DNA of 64,000 nucleotides from Actinotignum schaalii (GCF_028864145.1 NZ_JARBHJ010000003.1:20421-84420); one strand, 5' to 3'; numbered from the stretch's first letter, positions 26,925-36,271 are shown. Notes: generated from the letters alone by a model not told the origin. Numbers and translations: made by a program.

Positions 26925-27545
26925 ATGGCAGGAAATCGTTCTCGTAAGGCCGTGCGTCAGTCGCGTGCCCTGGGCATCGCCCTCACCCCGAAGGCGGAGC
27001 GCTATATGCAGCGCCGCCCCTACCGTCCCGGTGAGCACGGCCGTGGCCGCACCAAGGATTCCGACTACTCGGTTCGTCTCAAGGAAAAGCAGCGGCTGCG
27101 CGCCCAGTACGGCATCCGCGAAGCGCAGATGCGCCGCGTATGGGAAGAAGCGCGCCGCCAGGATGGTCTGGCCGGTGAAAACCTCGTGGAGCTGCTGGAA
27201 ATGCGCCTGGATGCCCTGGTGCTGCGCGCCGGCTTCGCGCGTACCATCGCGCAGGCTCGTCAGGTTGTGGGCCACTCCCACGTTATGGTGGACGGCAAGA
27301 TCGTCAACCTCCCGTCCTATCGCGTGACTCCGGGTCAGGTGGTGCAGGTCAAGCCGAAGTCGCAGGCTTCCCCGCAGTTCCTCGTGGCTGCGCAGGGTGC
27401 GCACCGCGATGTGCTCCCCGCGGTTCCCGAATATCTCGATGTTGATCTGGAGAAGCTGAAGTTCACTCTGGTGCGCCGCCCGCGCCGCGTGGAAGTTCCG
27501 GTCCAGGCTGACGTCCAGATGATCGTCGAATACTACTCCCGCTAA
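26925..27545 (+). CDS. rpsD: 30S ribosomal protein S4
   Basis: A primary 16S rRNA-binding protein of the small subunit, 206 aa. It begins with AGNRSRKAVRQSRALGIALT and has the S4 domain with RLDALVLRAGFARTIAQARQ and GHSHVMVDGKIVNLPSYRV. The zinc-binding cysteines of some S4 proteins are absent (C-minus form). AGGAGA precedes the ATG. It stands apart from the rpsM-rpsK-rpoA cluster, next to rarA and alaS, as in mycobacteria. Confidence 0.96.
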   Translation: MAGNRSRKAVRQSRALGIALTPKAERYMQRRPYRPGEHGRGRTKDSDYSVRLKEKQRLRAQYGIREAQMRRVWEEARRQDGLAGENLVELLEMRLDALVLRAGFARTIAQARQVVGHSHVMVDGKIVNLPSYRVTPGQVVQVKPKSQASPQFLVAAQGAHRDVLPAVPEYLDVDLEKLKFTLVRRPRRVEVPVQADVQMIVEYYSR

Positions 27546-27559
27546 AGATGTGGGACTTG

Positions 27560-27593
27560 AGGAAGGGTGCACCCGGAAAGGTGTGCCCTTCCT
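27560..27593 (+). terminator. Terminator after rpsD
   Basis: Stem AGGAAGGGTGCACC / GGTGTGCCCTTCCT (one mismatch), loop CGGAAA, followed by TTATTTC. Confidence 0.85.
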
Positions 27594-27687
27594 TTATTTC
27601 ATAGCTTTTAGCTATGTGAAAGCGATGCTCGCCGCTGCTTGTCGCGCCCACGCAGGTAGCTGCGGCGTCGTCGTAAAAAATAAGCCA

Positions 27688-27721
27688 CTCCCGCCCGCGC
27701 CTCGAAAATACCGGGCGGGAG
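27688..27721 (-). terminator. Hairpin upstream of alaS, terminator-like on the minus strand
   Basis: Perfect 10-bp arms CTCCCGCCCG / CGGGCGGGAG. Read on the minus strand it is followed by a T-run (TTATTTTTTACG), the layout of an intrinsic terminator for antisense transcription; on the plus strand no T-run follows. The rest of the 236-bp gap (27546-27781) holds the rpsD terminator, a short palindrome ATAGCT-TTT-AGCTAT (27601-27615) and a possible alaS -10 (TACCAT, about 27728). I see no gene. Confidence 0.5.
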
Positions 27722-27781
27722 AGCCTGTACCATAGGTGCGTGGTCGGAACGGCCACATAAGCCATAAGGAGACAAATACGT

Positions 27782-30463
27782 ATGCGCACCGCTGAGATTC
27801 GCCGGCGCTGGCTGGATTACTTCGCGAAGCACGACCATCATATTGAGCCGTCCGTGCCCCTCGTGTCGCCCGATCCCTCCATTTTGTTCACGATTGCCGG
27901 CATGGTTCCCTTCATTCCTTATATCGTGGGAACGCAGCGAGCTCCGTGGCCGAGGGTAGCCTCGGTACAGAAGTGCATCCGTACCAATGACATCGATAAC
28001 GTTGGTAAAACCACGCGGCACGGTACGTTCTTCCAGATGTGCGGCAATTTCTCCTTCGGGGACTACTTCAAAGAAGGCGCTATCGACCTGGCCTTCGGGC
28101 TGCTGTGCGCGCCGCTGGAAGAAGGCGGCTACGGCCTGGACATCGAGCGCATGTGGGTGACCATCTGGGAAGAAGATGAGGTCTCTTTCGCTAAGCTCGT
28201 TGAGGTGGGCGTCAATCCGGCCCATATCGTCAAGCTGACCCGGGAAGAAATTTTCTGGTCCACGGGCCAGCCTGGACCGGCCGGTCCCTGCGCGGAAATT
28301 CATTACGACCGCGGCCCCGAATACGGCCCGGACGCCGTGGGCGGGACCGTGGACCCGGGCGGGGACCGCTACCTGGAAGTGTGGAACCTCGTTTTCGACC
28401 AGTACCGGCGCGGGGAAGGCTCCGGAAGCGACTACCCGCTGCTCGGGGAACTGGACCAAACCGCTATCGATACCGGCGCGGGCCTGGAGCGTATCGCCTT
28501 CCTGCTCCAGGGTAAAAATAATATGTACGAAACCGATGAGGTTTGGCCGGTTATTGCCCGCACCCAGGAACTCACCGGGCGTACCTACGGCGCGAATGAA
28601 GAAGATGACGTTCGCATGCGCGTGATCGCCGACCACGTGCGCTCGGCCATGATGCTTATTAACGACGGCGTGCGCCCGGGTAATGACGGACGCGGCTACG
28701 TGCTGCGCCGGCTCATGCGGCGCGCCATCCGTTCGGTCCGTTTGCTCGGGGTGGATGCCGCGGTCCTCGGTGACCTGGTGGAAACCTCGAAGAACGCCAT
28801 GAAGGAGTCCTACCCCGATCTGGAGGAAAACTTCGGGCAGATTCACCAGGTGGCGGTGGAAGAAGAAGCTGCCTTCCGGCGTACCCTGGCCACCGGCGAA
28901 CAGATTTTCGCGGCGGCCGTGGATTCGGCAAAGAGCACGCCGCATACCGGCAAGGTGATTATTCCCGGCTCAGCAGCTTTCACGCTGCACGACACCTACG
29001 GATTCCCCATCGACCTCACCTTGGAAATGGCGGCCGAAAAGGGCGTGGCTGTGGACGAAAAGGGCTTCCGGGCCCTCATGACCGAGCAGCGTGAACGCGC
29101 GCGGGCAGATGCGCAGGCGAAGAAGACCGGGCATGTGGACGCGCATGTCTACCACGAGATTCTCGATGCGCAGGGCGGGCCCACCTCCTTCCTCGGCTAC
29201 TTCGAAAAGGCTGCGGAAGCACGCGTGGTGGGCATCCTTGAAAACGGGGTGCCGGTACCCGCGGTCACGGCGCCTTCCGATGCCGATGTTATTTTGGACA
29301 AGACACCCTTCTACGCCGAAATGGGCGGGCAGCTGGCCGATCACGGTACCATTAGCGTCGCCGGGGGCGGTATGTTCGACGTCGTTGACGTCCAGGCGCC
29401 CGTCAAGGGATTGCATGTGCATCGCGGTTCGCTTACCGAAGGGACCATCGCGGTGGGTGACATCGTCCACGCGCAAATCGATACCTTACGTCGCCACCGG
29501 ATCGCTCAGGCGCATACCGCAACCCATATGATCCACAAGGTGCTCCACGAATTTATCGGGGAGCAGGCTACCCAGGCCGGTTCCGAGGATGCTCCCTCGC
29601 GGCTGCGTTTTGATTTCCGGCACGGTTCGCAAATTCCGGTGGACGTGATGACGCAGATCGAGGCGCGTGCCAATGAACGCCTCCAGGACAACCTGGAAGT
29701 CACGTGGGCGGAATACCCGATTGAAGAAGCCAAGAAACTCGGGGCGCAAATGCTCTTCGGAGAGAAATACGGCGATATCGTGCGGGTGGTGTCCATTGAT
29801 GATGCCTGGTCGCGGGAATTCTGCGCCGGCACCCACGTGGCCAATACCGGTGAAATCGGGATGATTACCGTGTTGGGTGAATCCTCCATCGGTTCCGGGG
29901 TGCGCCGAATTGACGCGCTGGTGGGTGAAAGCGCCTACGCGCAGGGGGCACGTGAACGCGCCCTGGTTTCCCAGCTCACAGCGATGATGGGGGTGCGCCC
30001 GGAGGAACTTCCCGAGCGTATTGACACCATGCTCGGCAAGCTGAAAGCGGCTGAAAAGCAAATCGCGGCGCTGCGTCAAAAAGATATTGTGGGGCAGGTG
30101 GACACGGTTATTTCCCAGGGTGTGCACCTGGGTAGCCGCACCCTCTATCGCGCCCATCTTGGCGTGGTAGACAGCGCGGATGACTTGCGGGTACTCGCGA
30201 CGGAGATCCGCGGGCGGTTGGCCCCCTCCGAGGATTTCATCGTCATTATTACCGGGATTAGCAATGAGCGGCCCCTCATCGTGGTGGCGGCTTCCGAAGC
30301 GGCGCGCAGTGCCGGGATAAAGGCCGGAGCGTTGGTTTCCCGCGCGGCCAAGATCCTGGGCGGGGGCGGCGGCGGTAAGCCGGATCTCGCGCAGGGCGGT
30401 GGTTCGGATGTGACCAAGCTGGATGATGCCCTCGCGGTTCTGGAAGCGGAGCTGCGCGGCTAA
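27782..30463 (+). CDS. alaS: Alanine--tRNA ligase
   Basis: A class II AlaRS (893 aa) with cis-editing. The N-terminal catalytic core begins MRTAEIRRRWLDYFAKHDH, with MVPFIPYIVG and KCIRTNDIDNVGKT; the tRNA-recognition region has GRGYVLRRLMRRAIR. The editing domain shows the zinc ligands HTATHMIHK (HxxxH) and CAGTHVANTGEIG (CxxxH). The C-terminal C-Ala domain includes the glycine loop GGGGGGKPDLAQGGG. AAGGAG precedes the ATG. Its stop overlaps the ruvX start by one base; alaS-ruvX-mltG is a standard actinobacterial operon. Confidence 0.97.
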   Translation: MRTAEIRRRWLDYFAKHDHHIEPSVPLVSPDPSILFTIAGMVPFIPYIVGTQRAPWPRVASVQKCIRTNDIDNVGKTTRHGTFFQMCGNFSFGDYFKEGAIDLAFGLLCAPLEEGGYGLDIERMWVTIWEEDEVSFAKLVEVGVNPAHIVKLTREEIFWSTGQPGPAGPCAEIHYDRGPEYGPDAVGGTVDPGGDRYLEVWNLVFDQYRRGEGSGSDYPLLGELDQTAIDTGAGLERIAFLLQGKNNMYETDEVWPVIARTQELTGRTYGANEEDDVRMRVIADHVRSAMMLINDGVRPGNDGRGYVLRRLMRRAIRSVRLLGVDAAVLGDLVETSKNAMKESYPDLEENFGQIHQVAVEEEAAFRRTLATGEQIFAAAVDSAKSTPHTGKVIIPGSAAFTLHDTYGFPIDLTLEMAAEKGVAVDEKGFRALMTEQRERARADAQAKKTGHVDAHVYHEILDAQGGPTSFLGYFEKAAEARVVGILENGVPVPAVTAPSDADVILDKTPFYAEMGGQLADHGTISVAGGGMFDVVDVQAPVKGLHVHRGSLTEGTIAVGDIVHAQIDTLRRHRIAQAHTATHMIHKVLHEFIGEQATQAGSEDAPSRLRFDFRHGSQIPVDVMTQIEARANERLQDNLEVTWAEYPIEEAKKLGAQMLFGEKYGDIVRVVSIDDAWSREFCAGTHVANTGEIGMITVLGESSIGSGVRRIDALVGESAYAQGARERALVSQLTAMMGVRPEELPERIDTMLGKLKAAEKQIAALRQKDIVGQVDTVISQGVHLGSRTLYRAHLGVVDSADDLRVLATEIRGRLAPSEDFIVIITGISNERPLIVVAASEAARSAGIKAGALVSRAAKILGGGGGGKPDLAQGGGSDVTKLDDALAVLEAELRG

Positions 30464-30954
30464 TGCGGCGAGGCGTGCGGATCGGAGTGGACGTAGGACG
30501 GGCGCGTACCGGCGTGGCCAGTTGCGATAGTGACGGCATCCTCGCCACTCCGGTCGCCACGCTCCCGGCGAACGGCACGGATGTAAGTGAAGTTGCTCGC
30601 GAGGTGCGCGAGCGCGGCGCCATGGAAGTCATCGTGGGGCTGCCGCGCAATATGGACGGGAGCGAAGGGGCCTCCGCACGGTATTCGCGCAGGTGGGCGC
30701 GGCGTTTAGCCCGGCGTATCGCTCCGGTTCCGGTGCGCTTATTCGACGAGCGGCTCTCCACGGTGGCCGCCCATGCTCAATTGCATCAGGCCGGGCGCAG
30801 CTCGCGGAGCCACCGTGCCGTTGTTGACCAGGTTGCGGCGACCGTTATTCTTAATAATGCGTTGGAAGCAGAGAGGCTCACCGGCGCACCGGCCGGCGAA
30901 CTTGTGGCGGCACAGACCGAAGCGCAAAGCGAAGCGAAAGGCGATAATGAGTGA
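30463..30954 (+). CDS. ruvX: Pre-16S rRNA nuclease / Holliday-junction resolvase-like YqgF
   Basis: A 163-residue RNase H-fold nuclease of the YqgF/RuvX family, which trims pre-16S rRNA 5' ends. The first acidic strand reads RIGVDVGRARTGVASCD with the catalytic Asp; VIVGLPRNMDGSEG and RLFDERLSTVAAHAQL carry the next catalytic residues. It overlaps alaS by one base and mltG by eight, so translation is coupled throughout. Confidence 0.93.
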   Translation: MRRGVRIGVDVGRARTGVASCDSDGILATPVATLPANGTDVSEVAREVRERGAMEVIVGLPRNMDGSEGASARYSRRWARRLARRIAPVPVRLFDERLSTVAAHAQLHQAGRSSRSHRAVVDQVAATVILNNALEAERLTGAPAGELVAAQTEAQSEAKGDNE

Positions 30955-32293
30955 CGTTTTTGACCGCTTGAGTGCGGATGACGCCGACATCCCGCGCCGT
31001 CGCCAATCGGGTGCGCGGCGCAGCTCTCACGGAGGTGGCTCCCAGCGCGGCACTGCGCCGCGAGGCGGGGCACGCGGAAATCATCCCTACGGACGCGGCT
31101 CGCAGGGGCGCGGAAGTTCCGGGCGGGTACCGGCGGGGCGTGGTCCATCGGGGCGAAATTCAGAAGGCCGCAATGCTGCGGAGGCGAGGCGTCGGGCTGC
31201 TGCGCGGCGTACTGAGCGTGCCCGCTTGCGCCGACGTAAGCGCATCACCACCGGAATTATTACTGTTTTGCTTGTCACCGCGCTCACCGCTGCGGCTGTT
31301 ATTTTCTTCCCGCGCCTGCTGCACAGCTCTGATACCGTGCGTGACTACAGCGGAGAAGGAACCGGCCAGGTGGTGGTGCGGATTCCAGAAGGGGCTACCG
31401 GGCGCCAGATCGCCGCGGTACTCGCCGAGAAAAATATCGTGGCCACCGAAGGCGCATTTATTGACGTATTTTCCCGGGATCCGCGCTCGACGGGCATCCA
31501 GGCTGGGGCTTATACCCTGCGTGAACAGATGTCGGCATCGGCCGCGCTTTCCGCGCTACTGGACCCGGCCAATGCCGCCACGATTAAAGTGACGATTCCC
31601 GAAGGATTTACCAAATGGCAGGTGCGTGACCGGCTCGGTAACCTCATGGATATTGATGTCGGAGTGGTCGAAGATGCGATGAACGACGCCGCTGCCATCG
31701 GCCTACCCGCGGAAGCCGGCGGGAACGTGGAAGGTTGGCTGGCGCCAGCCACCTATGATTTTGATCCGAATACCACGGTGACCGAGGCACTCCAGCAGAT
31801 GGTAGAAGTTCAGGTGGGGCGCCTGGAAGCCAGCGGTGCGGAACGGAGTCGGTGGCAGGCAGTGCTCACTACTGCGTCCATCGTGGAACGCGAAGGGCAT
31901 CCGGCAGATTACCCGAAAATTGCCCGTGTCATTGAGAACCGACTCGGGGATAATGCCCCGGAAGTAGCGGGGCGCCTTCAGATGGATTCCACCGTGCTCT
32001 ACGGGGTTGGCAAATCCGGCGGGGTACCCACCCGGGCTGAATTGGATGCGGAGAATCCCTATAACACCTACCGGGTGAAGGGCCTACCGCCCACCGCTAT
32101 CGGGGCACCCGGTGTGGAAGCCATTGAGGCGGCGGTTAATCCGGCCGAAGGTAATTGGCTCTATTTCACCACGGTCAATCTGGAAACCGGAGAAACGAAA
32201 TTCACGGCCGATTACGAGGAACAGATGCGTTTCCAGGCCGAGTTCCGCGAATGGTACGCCGCACACCCGGACGGAGAGAAAAAGGACCACTAG
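30947..32293 (+). CDS. mltG: Endolytic murein transglycosylase MltG
   Basis: A membrane-anchored lytic transglycosylase (448 aa) that cuts nascent glycan strands at the growth site. A 95-residue Arg/Gly/Ser-rich cytoplasmic tail precedes one transmembrane helix (ITTGIITVLLVTALTAAAVI) and the extracellular YceG domain. Catalytic landmarks are TTASIVEREG (the active Glu), LQMDSTVLYG and NTYRVKGLPPTAIGAPG. The cytoplasmic tail, rich in GRGS repeats, is longer than in E. coli (which has almost none) but similar tails occur in actinobacteria. In mycobacteria aroE follows; here it does not. Confidence 0.94.
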   Translation: MSDVFDRLSADDADIPRRRQSGARRSSHGGGSQRGTAPRGGARGNHPYGRGSQGRGSSGRVPAGRGPSGRNSEGRNAAEARRRAAARRTERARLRRRKRITTGIITVLLVTALTAAAVIFFPRLLHSSDTVRDYSGEGTGQVVVRIPEGATGRQIAAVLAEKNIVATEGAFIDVFSRDPRSTGIQAGAYTLREQMSASAALSALLDPANAATIKVTIPEGFTKWQVRDRLGNLMDIDVGVVEDAMNDAAAIGLPAEAGGNVEGWLAPATYDFDPNTTVTEALQQMVEVQVGRLEASGAERSRWQAVLTTASIVEREGHPADYPKIARVIENRLGDNAPEVAGRLQMDSTVLYGVGKSGGVPTRAELDAENPYNTYRVKGLPPTAIGAPGVEAIEAAVNPAEGNWLYFTTVNLETGETKFTADYEEQMRFQAEFREWYAAHPDGEKKDH

Positions 32294-32436
32294 CGTAGCC
32301 GCATATAGGTACGACGGCGCAGTGACACTCTGGCACATATCGATGTGTCGGTGCCAGATTTTATCCCCAGGCTGCCCAAAGTGCTGTGCTATCCACAGGG
32401 CGCAGGCTGGGGCTGGTTGAGGTGCCGGGGAATCCG

Positions 32437-32442
32437 TAACCT
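32437..32442 (+). promoter_or_regulatory. -10 box of the prepilin peptidase gene (leaderless type)
   Basis: TAACCT, exactly six bases before ATG at 32449; no ribosome site. Confidence 0.5.
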
Positions 32443-32448
32443 GGGCGC

Positions 32449-33078
32449 ATGCCCTTCTTTTCCCGCGAGCGCATTCTGCGCGGCACCCTCAGCCCACCGG
32501 TAGCGGTGTTGCTCATGCTGGGTCTGAGCCTGTCCTGGACGGGCTTGGGATGGTCGCGTTCGGTAGGTGCGCTTGGCGGTGGGAAACAGGTTATTGAAGC
32601 GGGTGCGGCTAGCTCTGCCGGCGCGTACCTGGGCGCCGGAGCGTTCCTGAGTACCGGTGTGCTTGCGCTTCTTTGCGAGGCCGTGTGCGGGGCGTGCCTG
32701 GCACTTGCCGCGGTGGTGGACGCGCGGGTGCAGCTCCTTCCCGATCCGTTGCTGGCCGCGGCCGGGGGAGTGGCACTCACGGGAATAGCGCTGCGCGGGC
32801 AGTGGGAGAATATCGGTATCGGAGCCGTGGCCGGCCTGGGCGGCTATGTGACGCATCGCCTCGCGCAGCTCGGGTGGGGTGATGTCAAAATGCTTATCGT
32901 GCTGGGATGGTGGACGGGCTCACAGCTCGGTCTGGTCTTGCTTCTCAGTGTTGCGGGCGCGGGTATTTTCGCCGCGGTACGGGTGTTGAGCGCCCGGCTC
33001 ACCCTGGCCGATGCGGTACCGCTCGGGCCCTGGCTCATGGGCGGTGGCGCCCTCGCGTGGCTGGCCGGGCTAGGATAG
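32449..33078 (+). CDS. A24-family prepilin peptidase
   Basis: A 209-residue polytopic membrane aspartyl protease of the type IV prepilin peptidase group. The two catalytic aspartates fit the family pattern: one in VVDARVQLLPD (residues about 81-91, within ALAAVVDARVQLLPDPLL) and one in LGWGDVKMLIVLGWW (the GxGD motif). About six hydrophobic segments are visible. The N-terminal methyltransferase domain with CxxC pairs of PilD is lacking, so it is of the short TadV/CpaA-like type. No pilin or Tad genes adjoin; the target would be encoded elsewhere. mltG-(aroE)-peptidase-aroC is the known gene order. Confidence 0.85.
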   Translation: MPFFSRERILRGTLSPPVAVLLMLGLSLSWTGLGWSRSVGALGGGKQVIEAGAASSAGAYLGAGAFLSTGVLALLCEAVCGACLALAAVVDARVQLLPDPLLAAAGGVALTGIALRGQWENIGIGAVAGLGGYVTHRLAQLGWGDVKMLIVLGWWTGSQLGLVLLLSVAGAGIFAAVRVLSARLTLADAVPLGPWLMGGGALAWLAGLG

Positions 33079-33210
33079 GGAGGCGCCCGTCTCCTCGGCA
33101 CCTCCGGGTCATAGCGGGCGAACTGGAACCCGTCACCGCTGTAGTATCAGCACGGGTGGCCGAGATCGGTAACGGGAACTATGTACATAAGGGAACGGGG
33201 AAGGACGCGG

Positions 33211-34422
33211 ATGATTCGGTGGTCAACAGCGGGGGAATCCCACGGAGCAGCCCTCGTGGCGCTTATTGAGGGAATCCCAGCGGGCTTGAGCCTGAGTTCA
33301 GATACCATTCGGGATCACTTGGCCCGCCGCCGGCTCGGCTATGGGCGCGGTGCTCGCCAGAAATTCGAACAGGACAAACTCCACGTTCTCACCGGATTGC
33401 GGCACGGAGCCACACTTGGGTCGCCGATCGCGCTCGTCATTGAGAATTCGGAATGGCCCAAATGGGAAGCGGTTATGTCCGTTGATCCGGTTCCACCTGA
33501 AGCCCTGCTGCGCAATGCCGGGCGGGGAGATAGCCAAGAACTTGCCCGGAATAAACGCCTCACCGCGCCCCGGCCCGGACATGCTGATCTCACCGGCATG
33601 AACAAATATGACCACAACGATGCTCGAAACGTCCTTGAACGCGCTTCGGCTCGGGAAACTGCGGCCCGGGTGGCCCTGGGTGCTATTGCCCGCGAGTACG
33701 CGAACCAAAGCGCCGGAATCACTATCCTTTCCCGCGTGGTGGCGCTCGGTAGCGTGAGTGATACCTCAGGGATTGTTCCTGGGCCAGCCGATGCTGCAGC
33801 TCTTGATATCTCGCCGGTGCGCTGTCTGGATGAGGATACTGCGCGGGCCATGATGGAGGAAGGTGATCGGGCGAAGAAAGCGGGGGACACCCTGGGCGGC
33901 GTCGTCGAAGTTCTCGCCTATGGCGTGCCGCAGGGACTGGGTAGTTACGCAACACCTTACGGGCGACTCGACGCGGAACTGGCCCGGGCCATGATGTCGA
34001 TTCAAGCGGTTAAAGGCGTGGAAATCGGAGATGGATTCGCTACCGCAGGCCGGCTCGGCAGCCAGGCCCATGATGAGATCGTGCGCACAGCAGAAGGCGT
34101 GCGGCGCCTGACCAATCGTGCGGGTGGAATCGAAGGCGGCATGTCCAATGGTGAAACGATTCGGGTACGGGTCGCTTTCAAACCTATTTCCACCGTCCCG
34201 CGGGCCCTGCGCACCATCGATACTGAAACCGGGGAAGCCACTACCGCGCTGCACCAGCGCAGCGATGCAAGTGCTGTGGTTCCCGGGGCGGTCATCTGCG
34301 AAGCGATGATGGCGCTGGTTCTCGCGGAAGCAATCCAGGATAAATTCGGAGGCGACACCCTAGGCGATACCCAGGCGGCGGTGCGCGCCTACCTGGATCG
34401 CATCCCGGAGGAACGCCGATGA
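33211..34422 (+). CDS. aroC: Chorismate synthase
   Basis: The FMN-dependent last step of the shikimate pathway, EPSP to chorismate (403 aa). The family N-terminus RWSTAGESHGAALVALIEGIP is intact, as are GRGDSQELARNKRL, RPGHADLTGMNKY, and the FMN/substrate segments NRAGGIEGGMSNGE and KPISTVP. The ATG at 33211 follows GGGGAAGGA; the frame is open to 33181. The stop overlaps the aroK start (ATGA). With aroK it forms a two-gene remnant of the usual aro cluster. Confidence 0.96.
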   Translation: MIRWSTAGESHGAALVALIEGIPAGLSLSSDTIRDHLARRRLGYGRGARQKFEQDKLHVLTGLRHGATLGSPIALVIENSEWPKWEAVMSVDPVPPEALLRNAGRGDSQELARNKRLTAPRPGHADLTGMNKYDHNDARNVLERASARETAARVALGAIAREYANQSAGITILSRVVALGSVSDTSGIVPGPADAAALDISPVRCLDEDTARAMMEEGDRAKKAGDTLGGVVEVLAYGVPQGLGSYATPYGRLDAELARAMMSIQAVKGVEIGDGFATAGRLGSQAHDEIVRTAEGVRRLTNRAGGIEGGMSNGETIRVRVAFKPISTVPRALRTIDTETGEATTALHQRSDASAVVPGAVICEAMMALVLAEAIQDKFGGDTLGDTQAAVRAYLDRIPEERR

Positions 34423-34949
34423 GCGTGCGGGCAGTCTTGGTCGGGATGCCTGGAGTGGGCAAATCGACCGTGGGAAAGCTGCTGGCCAAAGATCTTCAAC
34501 TTCCCTTTGCAGATTCGGATGCGCTTATCGTCAGCGAAACGGGGCAGAGCATCCCGGAGATTTTCCAGACGGTGGGAGAAGAAGGATTCCGCAGGCTAGA
34601 AGCCGATATTATCGCGCGTACCCTCGCGAATTTTGACGGTGTGCTCTCCCTGGGAGGAGGCGCTATTTTGAGCGGTGCCACCCGGCAAGCACTCCGGGGC
34701 TATCCCGTGGTCCTGATCGAAGCACGTATGGATATTCTGGTGCGGCGTATCACCGGCTCGCGCACTCGCCGCCCGCTCCTCGAGGATAATCCTGCGGCGC
34801 GGCTACGCGAACTCGACCGGGAACGCACTCCGCTCTACCGCGACGTGGCAAGCGTGACGGTAACTTCCGACGGGGGTTCGCCGCACCGGGTAGTGCGCCG
34901 GATTCGCGCGGCCTTGGATGTGTGCAGTGAGGCCGCGAAGGAAAAGTAG
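34419..34949 (+). CDS. aroK: Shikimate kinase
   Basis: Phosphorylates shikimate at O3 with ATP (176 aa). The P-loop GMPGVGKSTVGKLLA starts at residue 9, FADSDALI holds the shikimate-binding Asp, EEGFRRLEADII the conserved FR..E, and LSLGGGAILS the GGG loop; RRPLLEDNPAARLRELDRERTPLY is the lid. Translation is coupled to aroC. aroB and aroQ, which often follow, are missing; efp comes next. Confidence 0.94.
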   Translation: MSVRAVLVGMPGVGKSTVGKLLAKDLQLPFADSDALIVSETGQSIPEIFQTVGEEGFRRLEADIIARTLANFDGVLSLGGGAILSGATRQALRGYPVVLIEARMDILVRRITGSRTRRPLLEDNPAARLRELDRERTPLYRDVASVTVTSDGGSPHRVVRRIRAALDVCSEAAKEK

Positions 34950-35077
34950 CGCGAGGCACTCGAGATAAGAGCGACATCAACCGGTGGAAGTGCAGCAACG
35001 GCCGAAAATATGGCCGCGTCGCAAAGATGAAACTCCCCGTGTAAACTTGGGGAGGACTATTTGTGAAAGGATACCTT

Positions 35078-35641
35078 GTGGCAACAACCAATGATTTGAA
35101 GAATGGCATGGTCCTGGTATTCGACAACCAGCTGTGGCAGGTTGTTGAGTTCCAGCACGTCAAGCCGGGCAAGGGCCCCGCTTTCGTGCGGACCAAGCTG
35201 AAGAATGTCCTCTCCGGTAAGACCGTAGATCGCACCCTCAACGCGGGCATTAAGGTCGAAACCGCCACCGTGGACCGCCGCGATATGCAGTACCTCTATC
35301 ATGACGGCACCGATTTCATCTTCATGGATGAGGATACCTACGAACAGGTTCCGGTTACTGCTGAGGTCATGGGTAATCTGGCGAACTTCCTGCTGGAGAA
35401 CCAGAAGGCCATCGTTGCTTTCCACGAAGGTAATGTACTGTTCGTGGAACTCCCCGCATCGGTGATTCTCGAAGTGACGGAAACCGAACCGGGTCTGCAG
35501 GGTGACCGTTCTAATGCCGGCACCAAGCCGGCTACGGTGCAGACCGGGTACGAACTCCAGGTGCCGCTCTTCCTCAATATTGGGGACAAGATTAAGGTTG
35601 ATACGCGCACCGGTGAATACATTTCCCGGGCGAATGACTAA
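35078..35641 (+). CDS. efp: Elongation factor P
   Basis: EF-P (187 aa) rescues ribosomes stalled at polyproline, which matters here given the proline-rich linkers of nearby secreted proteins. The three OB-like domains are complete. The modified-residue site is Lys32 in KPGKGPAFV, so a lysine-type EF-P; the modifying enzyme is not in the window. The GTG at 35078 gives the usual [13 protein letters not shown]; a GTG at 35063 with a good GGAGGA site would add MKGYL and cannot be excluded. The stop overlaps nusB (TAATG). Confidence 0.95.
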   Translation: MATTNDLKNGMVLVFDNQLWQVVEFQHVKPGKGPAFVRTKLKNVLSGKTVDRTLNAGIKVETATVDRRDMQYLYHDGTDFIFMDEDTYEQVPVTAEVMGNLANFLLENQKAIVAFHEGNVLFVELPASVILEVTETEPGLQGDRSNAGTKPATVQTGYELQVPLFLNIGDKIKVDTRTGEYISRAND

Positions 35642-36246
35642 TGGCTAAACAGAAGAAACGCCGGTCCACAGGCCGTTCCACTCAGCGTCATCGCGCCTTG
35701 GATGTGCTTTTCGAAGCTGATGAAAAAAACATCACCTCGGAAACGGGTATCCTCGAGCTGCTTGCCGAGCGTCAGCGTATCTCTACCGCTCAGGTTCCCA
35801 TCGGGGAATTTGGTTCGCAGATCGTGACAGCGTACGCGCAGCAAATGTCGCAGGTGGATACCCTCATTGAGGCTTCCTCGGAGGACTGGTCACTCGAACG
35901 CATGAACGCGGTGGATCGCAGCGCTTTGCGCGGCGCGGTTGCCGAACTCATGTACCTGGGGACCTTCCGCGGCGCCGTTATTGTGGAATGGACGAACCTC
36001 GTGCGTGAATTCTCCACGGATCGCTCGGTCGGTTTTGTGATGGGCGTGCTCAACAAGGCTGCCGATATTCGCGAACGCGAGGAAAGCGGGAACGCACCTA
36101 TTCTTCAGAACGACGCCGCCGCTAGCGCGGTAGAAGCTGGCGAAAAAAGCGACTCTTCGGAATCCGATGAGGCCGGCCTGATCGCCGCTATCCGCACCGG
36201 TCAGCTGGATGACCCCGAAGCCGCGCGGGTCAGCACCGAAGAATAA
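35641..36246 (+). CDS. nusB: Transcription antitermination factor NusB
   Basis: NusB (201 aa) with NusE binds boxA of rRNA leaders to prevent premature termination. The helical core is clear: STQRHRALDVLFEADEK at the N-terminus and WSLERMNAVDRSALRGAVAELMY, with GVLNKAADI near residue 140. The remaining 55 residues form an acidic, probably disordered tail (ASAVEAGEKSDSSESDEAG), which is longer than in E. coli NusB (139 aa). It follows efp with a one-base overlap. Confidence 0.94.
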   Translation: MAKQKKRRSTGRSTQRHRALDVLFEADEKNITSETGILELLAERQRISTAQVPIGEFGSQIVTAYAQQMSQVDTLIEASSEDWSLERMNAVDRSALRGAVAELMYLGTFRGAVIVEWTNLVREFSTDRSVGFVMGVLNKAADIREREESGNAPILQNDAAASAVEAGEKSDSSESDEAGLIAAIRTGQLDDPEAARVSTEE

Positions 36247-36271
36247 GAGTTTCCCGGTCCACCAGTAACTC

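Noticed and set aside
27608-28945. A 445-codon minus-strand frame
   Set aside because: It runs antisense to alaS, whose conserved motifs show the plus strand is coding. The hairpin before alaS alone is not evidence of a gene.
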